Assembly (NCBI GenBank): GCA_026168455.1
Contig: CM047429.1
Span: 53,389,027-53,453,026 of the forward strand
Origin: Theocolax elegans
Lineage: Eukaryota > Arthropoda > Insecta > Hymenoptera > Cerocephalidae
DNA length: 64,000 nucleotides
Reading direction: 5' to 3'
Position 1 is the stretch's first letter. Every line of letters starts with the position of its first letter. The notes beneath the pieces were generated by a model. The model was not told the DNA's origin. It did no database searches and saw only the letters and a program-made list of their open reading frames with translations. The translations under genes were made by a program, and so were the position numbers. Below, piece by piece: positions 14,673-29,275 of this stretch.

Positions 14673-15925
14673 TTCACTGATTTATCAAACAAACGCTTTC
14701 TGCGCTTATGTCCCGCAAGTATTTCTTTTGAACTGAGTTGTACGTATACTCTTTTCTTTTAGTATGATTTTACCGTTTGCATTCTTCGAAAGTCTCTTCC
14801 TTTGAAGTTTTTGAGTAAGCGGAATTTTATAATTACTATGTTGGGTGTTAAAATGTCATTTAATGTAGGGATCCAATGGATCTTTAATTGAGTGAAAGGG
14901 AATTAGTTTTGATGTTATTTTAGTTGCGGCAAATAATGTTACATCATATATATAGGAAAGTTATAAACGATTATATCAACACACATAATGATTGTTAAAC
15001 AATACGATTGATTTGAATGTGTTCGGCTTGATAAATGTCTTATGAATATAATTAAAAGCAATAAATTACACCGGTAGATTAATCATACGATCTATTCTTA
15101 GGTGCTGTACGAGGTATAAATTTTCACGTCAACTGAGTATTACGAAAATTATATTGCCAGTAATAACAGCTCAAACGATTACAAATATTACTTAAAATCC
15201 GTTAAATTCATTATTTTCGCAACGTTATTCTCCTTAGTAGTCTCGGTATTTGAAATTTAATAAAGGAAGAGGAGTTGATAAACCAAATCTGGGTTCGAGT
15301 AACTCAAGAGAAATTAGTGTTTGGATTTATTTGACGCCTGGGTATCTATGATGTTTGTATATACACAAATCTAGGCAGTTCGTAAACGAAGTGCATTCTC
15401 GGACGTTTCGTTGAGTAAAGCTCGTATTACCGAGTGTGAAATGCAATAATTTTACGGACGAAGTTTATTTTGACATTCTTTCGTACGTATAATCATAGCG
15501 TAATTAATTACCTAAGTTTACAATCACTTTTTATCAACAGCGGTATATAATTTTAGTAAAATAAGATTACCAGGAATCTATACTATCACTTTACTCTTAT
15601 GTGCATTTTTGCGTGGTTATTAGATATAAATGTATATTTTTATTAAACTGATTTTACTGAACACATACAAATTTAAGACACATTATTACTTACAAACAAT
15701 AAAATGTTATTTAATATTTGTCAAGTATATTGTACGCTACAAAAATTAGTATTTGTGCGTTCTTCTATTATATAATGATGTATAAGATTTCAGTTGGTGC
15801 ATTGACGATACTGAAAACTCATCGTCGACCTAAGTATTAAGTTGTTATGATGAACGAAAATCAGTTAATGATCATAAATATGTAATGTATATTTAATTTT
15901 TATTACGACGGAAGCATAAGAAGTA

Positions 15926-16165
15926 CACGGAGAAAAATGTTCGATTAAAAATGACTATACTCCTTAGAAAAGGCAGGATAAACTGTCAGAATAAGAAAAA
16001 ATTGTTACAGTTATAGTAAAATTTAATAGAAGTTGCTATCGAAAATGAGTATATAGGTACATATTAAATTTTACCAGAGAGTGTAGCAATTTTTTCTCAT
16101 TTTGGCAGTTTGTCCTGCCTTTCCTAAAGAGTATAGTCATTTTTAATCGAACATTTTTCTCCGTG
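15926..16165. mobile_element. Small TIR element (MITE) flanked by TA, family 1
   Basis: A 240-bp element has terminal inverted repeats of about 60 bp. The left end begins CACGGAGAAAAATG and the right end finishes CATTTTTCTCCGTG. The outer bases on each side are TA (15924-15925 and 16166-16167), consistent with a TA target duplication. The interior has no coding capacity. TA duplication with CAC-start termini fits a non-autonomous Tc1/mariner-type MITE. It shares the terminal motif CAC(G/T)GAGAAA with the element at 35085-35300. Confidence 0.85.
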
Positions 16166-18251
16166 TACACGTCCTGCTAATAAAACATTTAAATATCGAG
16201 AAAATAAATAAAAGGTTTACGCATATTGAAAGTTCGCGGAAATAATTACGGAAGAAAGATTTGAAAGCCGAGAGCGTGTAAGTCTTTGAACTGTGGTGTA
16301 ACAATGCCTAAATAAATTTAACACAGCGTGAAACCGCTTAGATTTGAGGAAGCCCCATATTTTTAAACATAGATCTTTGAGAACGTTCCAACGAGCGAGC
16401 GTCAGTATTTGTCGACAGCATCATAACGCGAGGACAGAAAGCAAAGCGCACGGTAGCACCGACGACGTGACATAATTAAAAGTGTATCGCGCGCGGTATG
16501 TATGAGTGCACGCTCACGCACTTACACATGCTCGCACATGCACACGCACACACACTCAGTGACATCAGCAAATGTAGGTGCAGCGCGCTTGACCCAGTAA
16601 TGCTTAGTCGCGAGCTCTCCTCGATCGTTCAACTTTCGACTTTCTTCCACGAGATCACGGCCGAGCGCGCACTTGCCCGCTCCGCGAATTCGGCGAGCCA
16701 CGAGACTCGAAGGAAAACCGGAGAGCCTCCAGAGCGCGACTCTTGTTTTTCACGGCGTCTAATTATAGTTCATTACACGCCGGGAGAAACGCGCAACGCG
16801 AGATTTTGCAATCGTCGAGCCGCCGCGGCGCTCGTGTCGCTCAAGACCGTCTCTAATGAAAAGCGCATTTGCGCCGATTGGTTCTCGAACCTTTGTAATT
16901 TCGCGTAGCGAGTCGTTTAAAGACCCCTCAGAAATATCAGGTCACCAAAGTGTGAGGCCGGAGGAGACGTTCTTTTATTCCGTACGCGCACGGAAACTTT
17001 AGAGGTTGGAGCTCGCCGCGCGAATCGAATCGGCACAAGTTTTCGTCGCGTTACGCAACCGTGCATTAATCGCCGCTAAACACGCCGAGACGGCCCTGAC
17101 AGCTCGCGAGCTGAGCTGAGCTGAGAGCTACCGCGGTGCAGAACGCACAGTTGGGAGTTGAGAGTCGGGACCGGTGCTCGGTGTTCCTATATATGTGCTT
17201 CTTTTGCGGCTACTATTCCGCTCTCGCCGGATTCCGGATACGCTTAAACTATTCCACATGCGAGACGCGTGCCACTGCTCTTTCTCTATTTCGCTCTCTA
17301 CCTCTCTCTCTCTCTCTCTCTCTCACTCGGGCTTTGCGATGTACACTTGGCTTCTCCTTCCCCCTACCCCCCTTCTCTTTCCCTCTACCTCTACCTCTCC
17401 CTCGTTTTCTTCTTTATTTGGGATTTAGAAGCTAGGGGATTTTACGTCATTAGACCGCTAAATCACATGGCTTTAAACTTCTGCGGGACTCCGCTCTCGA
17501 CATACTAAAGAGGCTAATCGTACCTTTTAATCTAGTCCGCGTGCTCCCCAAATTCCCCTAGGCAAAATCATCGCTCTGGAAAAGTAGCCGATATTTTACT
17601 TCAAATGTTTTGCGCTCTGTCGACGACTATTTTAATCAAGAGGATTTTTTTACAAAATTTTAACCTTTTTCAGGCTTACGTTTTACTTTTAAACGTGCTT
17701 TCTATTATAGTTTACCCTTTACAGTAAGGAACTTTAACTACAAACTTAGATCGTCGGAAGCTATAAACGAAAACCTTATCTCCAGGTTTAAATTGAATCT
17801 AGATCGACATTAATTAATATTGACAACAATGATTGATAAGCTTATCGGATGCAGCGTAAAAATACGTCTTCAGACTAACTTTGATAGTATCTTTAACTAT
17901 ATATATGTATATACACTTGCAGTAAAATCGACGTATATAAAACGTGAATAACTTTCAACCTCATCACCCTCTATATATAATAACTGAATAAACTACCCAG
18001 AGAATTTCATGATAGAGTTTAACAACAATCTTTTAACTATTGTGTCATTATTTGTATTGATAAATTATTTTTTTTTATAAAATCAGGAAAAAAAATTCGT
18101 TTTCATTATTTATTATATTTTTATAACTATATTTATTTCGTACAGATGTATACTCGATCAAAAAAAATTTAGTAAAAACAATAACGTTTGCAAAATGGTT
18201 TGAAACTATTTTGTTGAATTAACTACATTTTTCTATTGTAATTTGTATCAA

Positions 18252-18274
18252 AATATATATATATATATATATAT
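18252..18274. repeat. (TA)n microsatellite
   Basis: A pure TA dinucleotide tract in the AT-rich part of intron 1. Confidence 0.9.
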
Positions 18275-18401
18275 GTAAGTAAGCTTGTTTACATTTGAAC
18301 AGTTCTGTGAAATTATTGAATGACGTATATATTACATACCTACATCAAAGCAGAATACAGCTAATAAAAATATGTAAATATAAATATTATTTAAACTTTT
18401 C

Positions 18402-19738
18402 TTGGTATACTACTGTTTATATAATTATTTATAAGTAAATTTAGTAAATAGTTTTATATTAAGGGAAAAGCAAAAGAAATTTTTTTGATTTGACTACATT
18501 ATTGATGAATTTTTGTTCAACAACTCTCTCTCTCTTTGCTTGTAAAATAAGTAGTCCAGAAATTTAATAGCATTGAATATGCAGTATTAAATAAATGAGG
18601 TTAAACAAACTGTAATATAACGTCGCATAATATCAATGCTTCCTCTCTCCATAAGTGTAAAAACCATGAAAATAACGCGCGTTCAAAATATCGAAATGTA
18701 ACAAGGTATCCTATAGCCGCGTCAATACACATTTTCAATTATTTTTGTGCAAATGCATATCCACGGTACATGTAGGGGAGCTTGCCGTATGCGTGTATAT
18801 ATGTGTGTGTGTGTGTGTGTGGCGCGTGTGTATGCACACGTAACCTGTCGCGGCAGGAATATCGCAGCAGATGCTCAATAGGATTTTCGAATTCCGAATG
18901 GCGCCTCTGTAGCCGGTGATGCAGCGGCGCAGAGACACCAGCGGATACAGCCATCAAAGTTAACGTTACTCACCCATTCAGTCCCCTCCCCCTTGGCTGC
19001 GTTTGTTTTTTCTACGCATCACCCGTCATCCGCGAAAGTGTCTCCGTTCAAAATGTCTCTCTCCCTTTCGCGTTCACCGCTTTTCCATAGATCCACGCTG
19101 CACCGACCGTTTTTTTTTTTCATTTATGCGTTGTTATTTTGTAACTTTTCTTCCACGCCTTTGCCGCTTTTCGTGTCCCGTTTTTTTGTCGCCTCCCTTT
19201 CTTTTTCTCTTCGTTGCAGACTACTGCCTTGACGCGCGTTTTCTTTCATTTATATACACTGTCGCGCTCTTGTGTCTTTAAATCCCCCCCCCCCCCCGTT
19301 TTTTTTCTTATTTTTACTTTGAAATAATGAAAAGATTAAACCGACGTTACATTTTCAAATAAGCTATCGAATTTTACTCATCGTTATTGACAACGTTGTC
19401 AAAACCCCTTTTTCATTACCTTGTTTCTCGTTCACAATGTTTTATAAAGTCTGTTGCATAGTTTCACATAATATTTCGTGTTCGCATACATTTACTTTTA
19501 TTAGTCCCTCGTACTCTAGAAAAATGTCATTATTTTACTGGGTGCATTGAATGATAACTAATACTTTGAGCATCGTTTCCTGTAATTTTGGTCATTATGT
19601 TACCCTATATATCCATGTCCGTATTCGAATTTATTATAGACGGCATTTATTTCAAGTCAAACACGCAAGTTTGAGAACTAGCCATCCATGTAGAGATTTA
19701 GTGTATCATATAATCTAGGAAAAAAAAACAACACCCGT
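18402..19738. repeat. Tandem duplication, copy 1 (1.34 kb)
   Basis: The segment is repeated immediately downstream at 19740-21069 in the same orientation and at near identity. It includes a (TG)n tract near 18801-18821, a C homopolymer near 19285, and GC-richer sequence around 18840-19230. Most differences between copies are one-base changes in homopolymer length plus a few short indels; copy 1 has TTATTTATAAG where copy 2 has TTATAAG. Open frames in it (minus strand about 18735-18957; plus strand about 18993-19281) recur in the second copy but resemble no known protein. Confidence 0.9.
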
Positions 19739-19739
19739 A

Positions 19740-21069
19740 TTGGTATACTACTGTTTATATAATTATAAGTAAATTTAGTAAAAGTTATATTAAGGGAAAA
19801 AGCAAAAGAAATTTTTTGATTTGACTACATTATTGATGAATTTTTTGTTCAACAACTCTCTCTCTCTTTGCTTGTAAAATAGTAGTCCAGAAATTATAGC
19901 ATTGAATATGCGTATTAAATAAATGAGGTTAAACAAACTGTAATATAACGTCGCATAATATCAATGCTTCCTCTCTCCATAAGTGTAAAACCATGAAAAT
20001 AACGCGCGTTCAAAATATCGAATGTAACAAGGTATCCTATAGCCGCGTCAATACACATTTTCAATTATTTTTGTGCAAATGCATATCCACGGTACATGTA
20101 GGGGAGCTTGCCGTATGCGTGTATATATGGTGTGTGTGTGTGTGTGGCGCGTGTGTATGCACACGTAACCTGTCGCGGCAGGAATATCGCAGCAGATGCT
20201 CAATAGGATTTTCGAATTCCGAATGGCGCCTCTGTAGCCGGTGATGCAGCGGCGCAGAGACACCAGCGGATACAGCCATCAAAGTTAACGTTACTCACCC
20301 ATTCAGTCCCCTCCCCCTTGGCTGCGTTTGTTTTTTCTACGCATCACCCGTCATCCGCGAAAGTGTCTCCGTTCAAAATGTCTCTCTCCCTTTCGCGTTC
20401 ACCGCTTTTCCATAGATCCACGCTGCACCGACCGTTTTTTTTTTTTCATTTATGCGTTGTTATTTTGTAACTTTTCTTCCACGCCTTTGCCGCTTTTCGT
20501 GTCCCGTTTTTTTTGTCGCCTCCCTTTCTTTTTCTCTTCGTTGCAGACTACTGCCTTGACGCGCGTTTTTCTTTCATTTATATACACTGTCGCGCTCTTG
20601 TGTCTTTAAATCCCCCCCCCCCCCCCGTTTTTTTTTCTTATTTTTACTTTGAAATAATGAAAAGATTAAACCGACGTTACATTTTCAAATAAGCTATCGA
20701 ATTTTACTCATCGTTATTGACAACGTTGTCAAACCCCTTTTTTCATTACCTTGTTTCTCGTTCACAATGTTTTATAAAGTCTGTTGCATAGTTTCACATA
20801 ATATTTCGTGTTCGCATACATTTACTTTTATTAGTCCCTCGTACTCTAGAAAAATGTCATTATTTTACTGGGTGCATTGAATGATAACTAATACTTTGAG
20901 CATCGTTTCCTGTAATTTTGGTCATTATGTTACCCTATATATCCATGTCCGTATTCGAATTTATTATAGACGGCATTTATTTCAAGTCAAACACGCAAGT
21001 TTGAGAACTAGCCATCCATGTAGAGATTTTAGTGTATCATATAATCTAGGAAAAAAAACAACACCCGTA
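19740..21069. repeat. Tandem duplication, copy 2 (1.33 kb)
   Basis: The second copy follows the first directly, with a junction reading CCCGTA then TTGGTATAC. The right end of copy 2 continues into unique sequence after ACACCCGTA at about 21069. The near-identity with indel-type differences suggests either a very recent duplication or two versions of one locus joined during assembly. Confidence 0.9.
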
Positions 21070-22268
21070 ATCAAACTCATACTGCAACCAACTCGAGAAC
21101 AACATATAGTGCCATATTTCATTTTGCTCAAGATGCCGTTGTTATTATTGATATAAGAAGAAATGGATATTTTAAATGACAAAAATTATTGATGACATCG
21201 ATAATTATTAATGATAATAAAGTAACCATAAAAATAATAATTAGTGGTAGTAAATACATACGTAAAATGAAAGAATTTATGTGTGAAAGTAATGAAAAAA
21301 GATTTTTACACAAAGAAGAAGCTGTAATCGGTAGTCCAATCCGAGAGATAATGGGAAGTAATGGAGCTCGGTAAGTGCACCGCGATAAATCCGCAGAGGA
21401 TTTAGCGGACACCCGAAGAATGCATATAGAAAAGTGCACGAGCGAAAGAGTCGCCGTGTGCAGCCTTCGCGCGGTTGTGCAAGTGCTCGTTCACTCGGTC
21501 GCGCGCGCTATACCTGCGCAACTGTACAAGTGTACTCGCAGGCGTATCTGCTTACCTGCCTACTCGTGGTAACCTACTTATCGCGAGTGCCCCTCGTTCT
21601 TCGTCTTTTCTCAGCCTTAGGCAGCTCGACGTATGTATAAGTATACGCACTTCTCCCGGCTCCCCGAAAACCCGGGCGCATAAATCGTGTGGGTTTTCAC
21701 ACTCGAATGGTGTGGTAACCTAGTTTTCCACGGTAACTGGGAAGCGGCTAGTTACTTTGCTTTTCTATTTACCTTTTTTTTCCTAGGAGAAAGCTTCGTT
21801 ATGGGGCGGAAAAGCACTTAGAAAAAAGTTCGACGCTTCCCTTCCCGATCCAATCGATGGGCAAGCACATACAACTCTTTTTATTTTCCAGTCGCGATAT
21901 AGAGGGAATGGTAAAAGAACCCGCCGAGTAAATATAGGAGGTGCTATCGATAACCAACATCCCGGCTAATAAAGCGAAAAATCCACGCCGTTGAATATCC
22001 GTAGGAAAAAGAAATAAAGAGCGAATGAGAGAGAGAGAGAGAGAGAAGGAGGAGGAGGAGGGAGGGAGAGGGTATCCAGTCGACAGAAAGAAAAACGAGC
22101 GACGAGTTTTTGCATTGCGTGCGAGCAAGTCGCTTGGTATTCGAGACGTAGGAGGCGCGCGACGCTATTACTGGTTGAGCCCGTTGGTGAATGATAATTG
22201 CGACGACGATTGCCGTTAAGAAAGAATAACGACGAGAAACTACTCGGACAATTGTATTTCCCAGAGAA

Positions 22269-22474
22269 ATGTGTGCCGTATCACCTGCGAACGTGAAACT
22301 CAAAGGAGGAGGAGGCCAGTGCTTTATCGCGTCAGGAGCAACGATTTGTAAACGTGCGATAAGATACCGGCCGGAACTTGGTGCAGCTCGGGTCTCCTCT
22401 TTCTTTCGAGCTACGTTCTTTCTTTCGTTCTTCGCACTTTCATTCTTCTTGCGAATTGGCGACCGCTCGCACAC
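22269..22474. other. GC-rich block open in both directions, repeated three times (probably non-coding)
   Basis: This block recurs at about 25693-25898 and 29422-29627. It is open on the minus strand (start near 22474, reading MCERSPIRKK) and on the plus strand (start near 22269, reading MCAVSPANVK). Neither product resembles a known family, and simultaneous openness on both strands is expected for stop-poor CG-rich sequence. I list it because it recurs, but do not call a gene. Confidence 0.4.
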
Positions 22475-23021
22475 TCCATATCAGAGAACTGCTGACTTGC
22501 TCGAGTCGGCCTCTTAACTGCCACCTTTGAATTAATCTCCTTCTTTCTTTCCTCCTCCGTCGGAATGCCCTTCTTTCATGAGGTTCGAGTCTACCGCATT
22601 GCGCATTCCTATCCACAACCAGGAATACCCGAGTGACACAACTTTTCTCCTACGAATCTTACATCTCTATACGTCTTCCTGTACATGCGTTTTTTCTTCG
22701 GATTGGTTACTCTGACTCTTAATTTATACTTATTTGCAAATTAATATTTTCACATTTTTACCTATATTTTTTTTCAGTTTTAATATATGTTGCAATTAGT
22801 CATTGTCTTATTTTTTCAATATATCTTTTCATTACTGTGCCATAACTTGCAATCACTCGGTCAATTCTCGAAAATGCATAGATTTATCATACACTATTGT
22901 AAATAGCGGATCGTAGATTCTAAATTGCAAATAGTGACAAATCTGATTTTAAAACTTAGTAGGATTCTTTGTTTTATTAAACATATAAGTATTTATTACT
23001 TTAAACATTACAGTGTAATGA

Positions 23022-25478
<2,457 letters not shown>

Positions 25479-26661
25479 GAGGAGGGAGGGAGAGGGTATC
25501 CAGTCGACAGAAAGAAAAACGAGCGACGAGTTTTTGCATTGCGTGCGAGCAAGTCGCTTGGTATTCGAGACGTAGGAGGCGCGCGACGCTATTACTGGTT
25601 GAGCCCGTTGGTGAATGATAATTGCGACGACGATTGCCGTTAAGAAAGAATAACGACGAGAAACTACTCGGACAATTGTATTTCCCAGAGAAATGTGTGC
25701 CGTATCACCTGCGAACGTGAAACTCAAAGGAGGAGGAGGCCAGTGCTTTATCGCGTCAGGAGCAACGATTTGTAAACGTGCGATAAGATACCGGCCGGAA
25801 CTTGGTGCAGCTCGGGTCTCCTCTTTCTTTCGAGCTACGTTCTTTCTTTCGTTCTTCGCACTTTCATTCTTCTTGCGAATTGGCGACCGCTCGCACACTC
25901 CATATCAGAGAACTGCTGACTTGCTCGAGTCGGCCTCTTAACTGCCACCTTTGAATTAATCTCCTTCTTTCTTTCCTCCTCCGTCGGAATGCCCTTCTTT
26001 CATGAGGTTCGAGTCTACCGCATTGCGCATTCCTATCCACAACCAGGAATACCCGAGTGACACAACTTTTCTCCTACGAATCTTACATCTCTATACGTCT
26101 TCCTGTACATGCGTTTTTTCTTCGGATTGGTTACTCTGACTCTTAATTTATACTTATTTGCAAATTAATATTTTCACATTTTTACCTATATTTTTTTTCA
26201 GTTTTAATATATGTTGCAATTAGTCATTGTCTTATTTTTTCAATATATCTTTTCATTACTGTGCCATAACTTGCAATCACTCGGTCAATTCTCGAAAATG
26301 CATAGATTTATCATACACTATTGTAAATAGCGGATCGTAGATTCTAAATTGCAAATAGTGACAAATCTGATTTTAAAACTTAGTAGGATTCTTTGTTTTA
26401 TTAAACATATAAGTATTTATTACTTTAAACATTACAGTGTAATGACCCGCGTAAAAATGTAAAACTTAATATCAACTTGATATAAAGTTAATGTTTGGCA
26501 AAAGTTGATATAAACATACGCAATGAGACTATCCCAAACTTGGAAAAATATTAATTAAACATTTGTATAAAGTTCAGATAAACTTGAAATAATCTCTTAA
26601 ATAAGTGTAAAAATATTATTTTTGAACGGGTAAAATTTTATTAATAAAAAAAATATATTTA

Positions 26662-26723
26662 TTCCGAGATTCGAACCTCCGATTTTCTACTTCGAAGTCT
26701 CTCACTATCTACCGACTAAGCCA
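26662..26723 (-). repeat. tRNA-like module in the left arm (copy B)
   Basis: Identical in design to the copy A module: minus-strand A-box-like GGCTTAGTCGG, GACTTCGAAG and B-box-like GGTTCGAATC. A second A-box-like string, TAGCTCAGTTG, lies nearby on the plus strand at about 26830-26840. Confidence 0.7.
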
Positions 26724-27582
26724 TTTTTATTGTTTATGTCATAATATTAAATGTTGGTTATAAAGAACAATTGAAACATGCTTCTAAGTTTATAACCTGA
26801 ATGTAACTTATTAAACATAAACAATAAAATAGCTCAGTTGCCCGAGTAGAAATGATTTCCAGGCAAAAAGTAGGCCCTGTTCAGGTACCTGACGAATATT
26901 AAAAGGCCCTGAACAGGTGCCTGTAAAGGACCTTTAAAAAATGTAATGGGGTGGAGATCAGGGCCTGTTTTATGTAATACTATTTTGTGGGTATGTTCAG
27001 GTGATATTAAGGCACTGAATTAGTAGTAAAAACTAAATCTGAATGTATTTGTTATTTTACATTTGTTTTTAATTGTTAACCTTTAGAGGACGGGGATTTT
27101 CTGGTTCAAAAAGCTTCTTTTTTCAATAAAATTAATGTCTAAAAACATCGAATCACTTTTAACCTTTACAGGACGGGGATTTGGGTTTACTGTTTTCTCT
27201 CACTTTTCTATAGAAATCGAGTTTATGTGTTGTCTTACATCTCAAAACTAACACATGTAAAGGGTCGATCATGGGCATGGCCCGTATAGGTTAATAGGTT
27301 AAAAAAACGTTATCTTACATGTGTAACAGCTTTGTAATCTTAAAAACCACAAAATATACTAATATAAAGTTATAAATATAAGGTTAATTAGGCGTGCGTA
27401 CATGCGTGTGTGTGTGTGTGTGTGTGTGCGTGCGTGTGTGTGCGTATAGGTTTTGTAAATAGAATAAAATGCATTTTAAGACATTAATATTTATTAAACA
27501 TAAATATTATAGATAATATAATTAAAATATATGGTTTAACATAATTTCCAAATAATTACAACAATCTTAATATAATATAATA

Positions 27583-27873
27583 TTAATAACTTTGCACTTT
27601 TTTATACAATACAAAATTAAATCTTTTCACATATTTAAAGCAATATAATACTGCATAAACTTTTATATTATTAAAGTGTTTTTTTAAACTTTCACTATTT
27701 ATATATTGTATTTTCCTTTTCAATCGGTACTTTCGAACTCTTAGTAAACTAAGCTTCTGAGTATAATCAATTTTTTTACTCATTTTATATTTATAAAAAA
27801 CTCTTGATAAAATTCTAACCTGAAAATTTATATACAATACTATATAATTTGTAGATACTATTACTAACCTCAC
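27583..27873 (-). CDS. Unrecognised 96-codon open frame inside the inverted-repeat element
   Basis: The frame encodes a very basic, Lys/Tyr/Ile-rich sequence starting MRLVIVSTNY, with MSKKIDYTQ at an internal Met. I recognise no transposase catalytic motif or zinc finger. The AT-rich composition makes a chance open frame likely. Its position in the body of the element means a decayed transposase remnant is possible. Confidence 0.15.
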   Translation of the reverse strand: MRLVIVSTNYIVLYINFQVRILSRVFYKYKMSKKIDYTQKLSLLRVRKYRLKRKIQYINSESLKKHFNNIKVYAVLYCFKYVKRFNFVLYKKVQSY

Positions 27874-28028
27874 ATTCGAACTACCAAAAATGACTTTTAC
27901 TATAACGTCACATCCGAACTAACAAAATTAGGCCCTGACTTAAATTCCATTACATTCGTATCCCGGCCCTTAACAGGCGGCCTTTTCAGGCCCTGTTTTC
28001 TAATTCAGGCGGCCTGGCTAGCATTTCT

Positions 28029-28086
28029 ACTCGGGTGATAGAGCGAGAGACTTCGAAGTAAAAGATCGGAGGTTCGAATCTGGGAA
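28029..28086 (+). repeat. tRNA-like module in the right arm (copy B)
   Basis: Plus-strand counterpart of the left-arm module, with GGGTGATAGAGC (D-arm-like), GACTTCGAAG and GGTTCGAATC in order. It is in inverted orientation to the module at 26662-26723, as expected from the inverted arms. The acceptor stem is not paired, so it is a derived sequence rather than a tRNA gene. Confidence 0.7.
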
Positions 28087-29275
28087 TAAATATATTTTTT
28101 TTATTAATAAAATTTTACCCGTTCAAAAATAATATTTTTACACTTATTTAAGAGATTATATCAAGTTTATCTGAACTGTATACAAATGTTTAATTAATAT
28201 TTTTCCAAGTTTGGGATAGTCTCATTGCGTATGTTGATATCAACTTTTGCCAAACATAAACTTTATATCAAGTTGATATTAATTTTACATTTTTACGCGG
28301 GGATTTGTAAAAATACGATTTGTAGAAATACGTTTGCTACTGCTAATCTGAGTTCGTAATACATACAAAGTCGTTGGAATCATTATGACGTTCCTTAATT
28401 CAGTCAATACTATAATAGTTCTTTTAGTAGATTGTAAAATTTTTTTGCTTGTTTAAGCAAGAAAGCTTGTGACGCCATGATTACACAAGTTCTTCTAATT
28501 TTGATATTCAGAGCTATCAAATATAGCATTTCAACGAATTGACCGTGATTACTATTTTCTCCATTTTTAAAGGTTTCATAGCCTGATTGTCAATGAACAG
28601 CGTACGTATATCGCAAAGCAATATTCTATTGCTGTAATTTAATAAAATTGTAACAAAAAACTTCAATTTAGTTTGCATTTTCAATGAGTAGCATTATTCT
28701 TAACAACGTACATTGTTACATAACACATGAAAAAGTGACGTAGGTGAACTAAAAAGACCACACCTACAATTTTGAAATAGTAATACTTTTACGTAAAGAC
28801 AAACAAATTTTCTTCAATATACTGAAAAAAAAAACGTTTCCAGCACAGATTATATTTGACTATTTTGACCGAATTCGTAGCAATTTATAAAAATATTGTT
28901 CATTATTTTGAATTAACGATAGTTTTAAATGATAAATGATCAAGTTGATTTACATAGATTAATGCGTTCGATATAATACATAAGCATAAATATGTATAAA
29001 ATTGTGTTTGTTCGATATACCGAATAAAGTACCGTAATGCTACCTTTCAACAATTACAAATAAAATCGAAACGAGGGGGAGCAATCTGCAAACACATCAT
29101 CGATTTCTGTGCGCGTACATCGCTCGTTTTTCAACGATCACGTACAGCCATCAGGTACAACAAGTGCAACCGGCTTGACGCGAGGGAAGGTACAGGGGGC
29201 ATGGCTCGCTTGATGGCTCGAAATTAAAAACTCGTAAGAGCGACAATGCGCGCAACGACGATGCATGCACAGGTG

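Larger units (their letters stand above)
26446..28301. mobile_element. 1.86-kb long-inverted-repeat element with tRNA-like modules
   Basis: Both ends carry CCCGCGTAAAAATG in inverted orientation, followed by inverted arms of roughly 250-300 bp. The dinucleotide GA flanks each end (26444-26445 and 28302-28303), and the same site in copy C (30171-30172) has a single GA and no element. Each arm has a tRNA-like module. The middle has two direct repeats containing AGGACGGGGATTT, a (TG)n tract and an AT-rich section with a 96-codon minus-strand open frame. I recognise no transposase. This is a non-autonomous DNA transposon or foldback-type element; a 2-bp non-TA duplication does not match the commonest superfamilies. 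Confidence 0.85.

Noticed and set aside
16498..16908. A 136-codon plus-strand open frame
   Set aside because: It begins in a CA/CT-rich repeat and encodes no recognisable domain; typical of CpG-rich intronic patches here.
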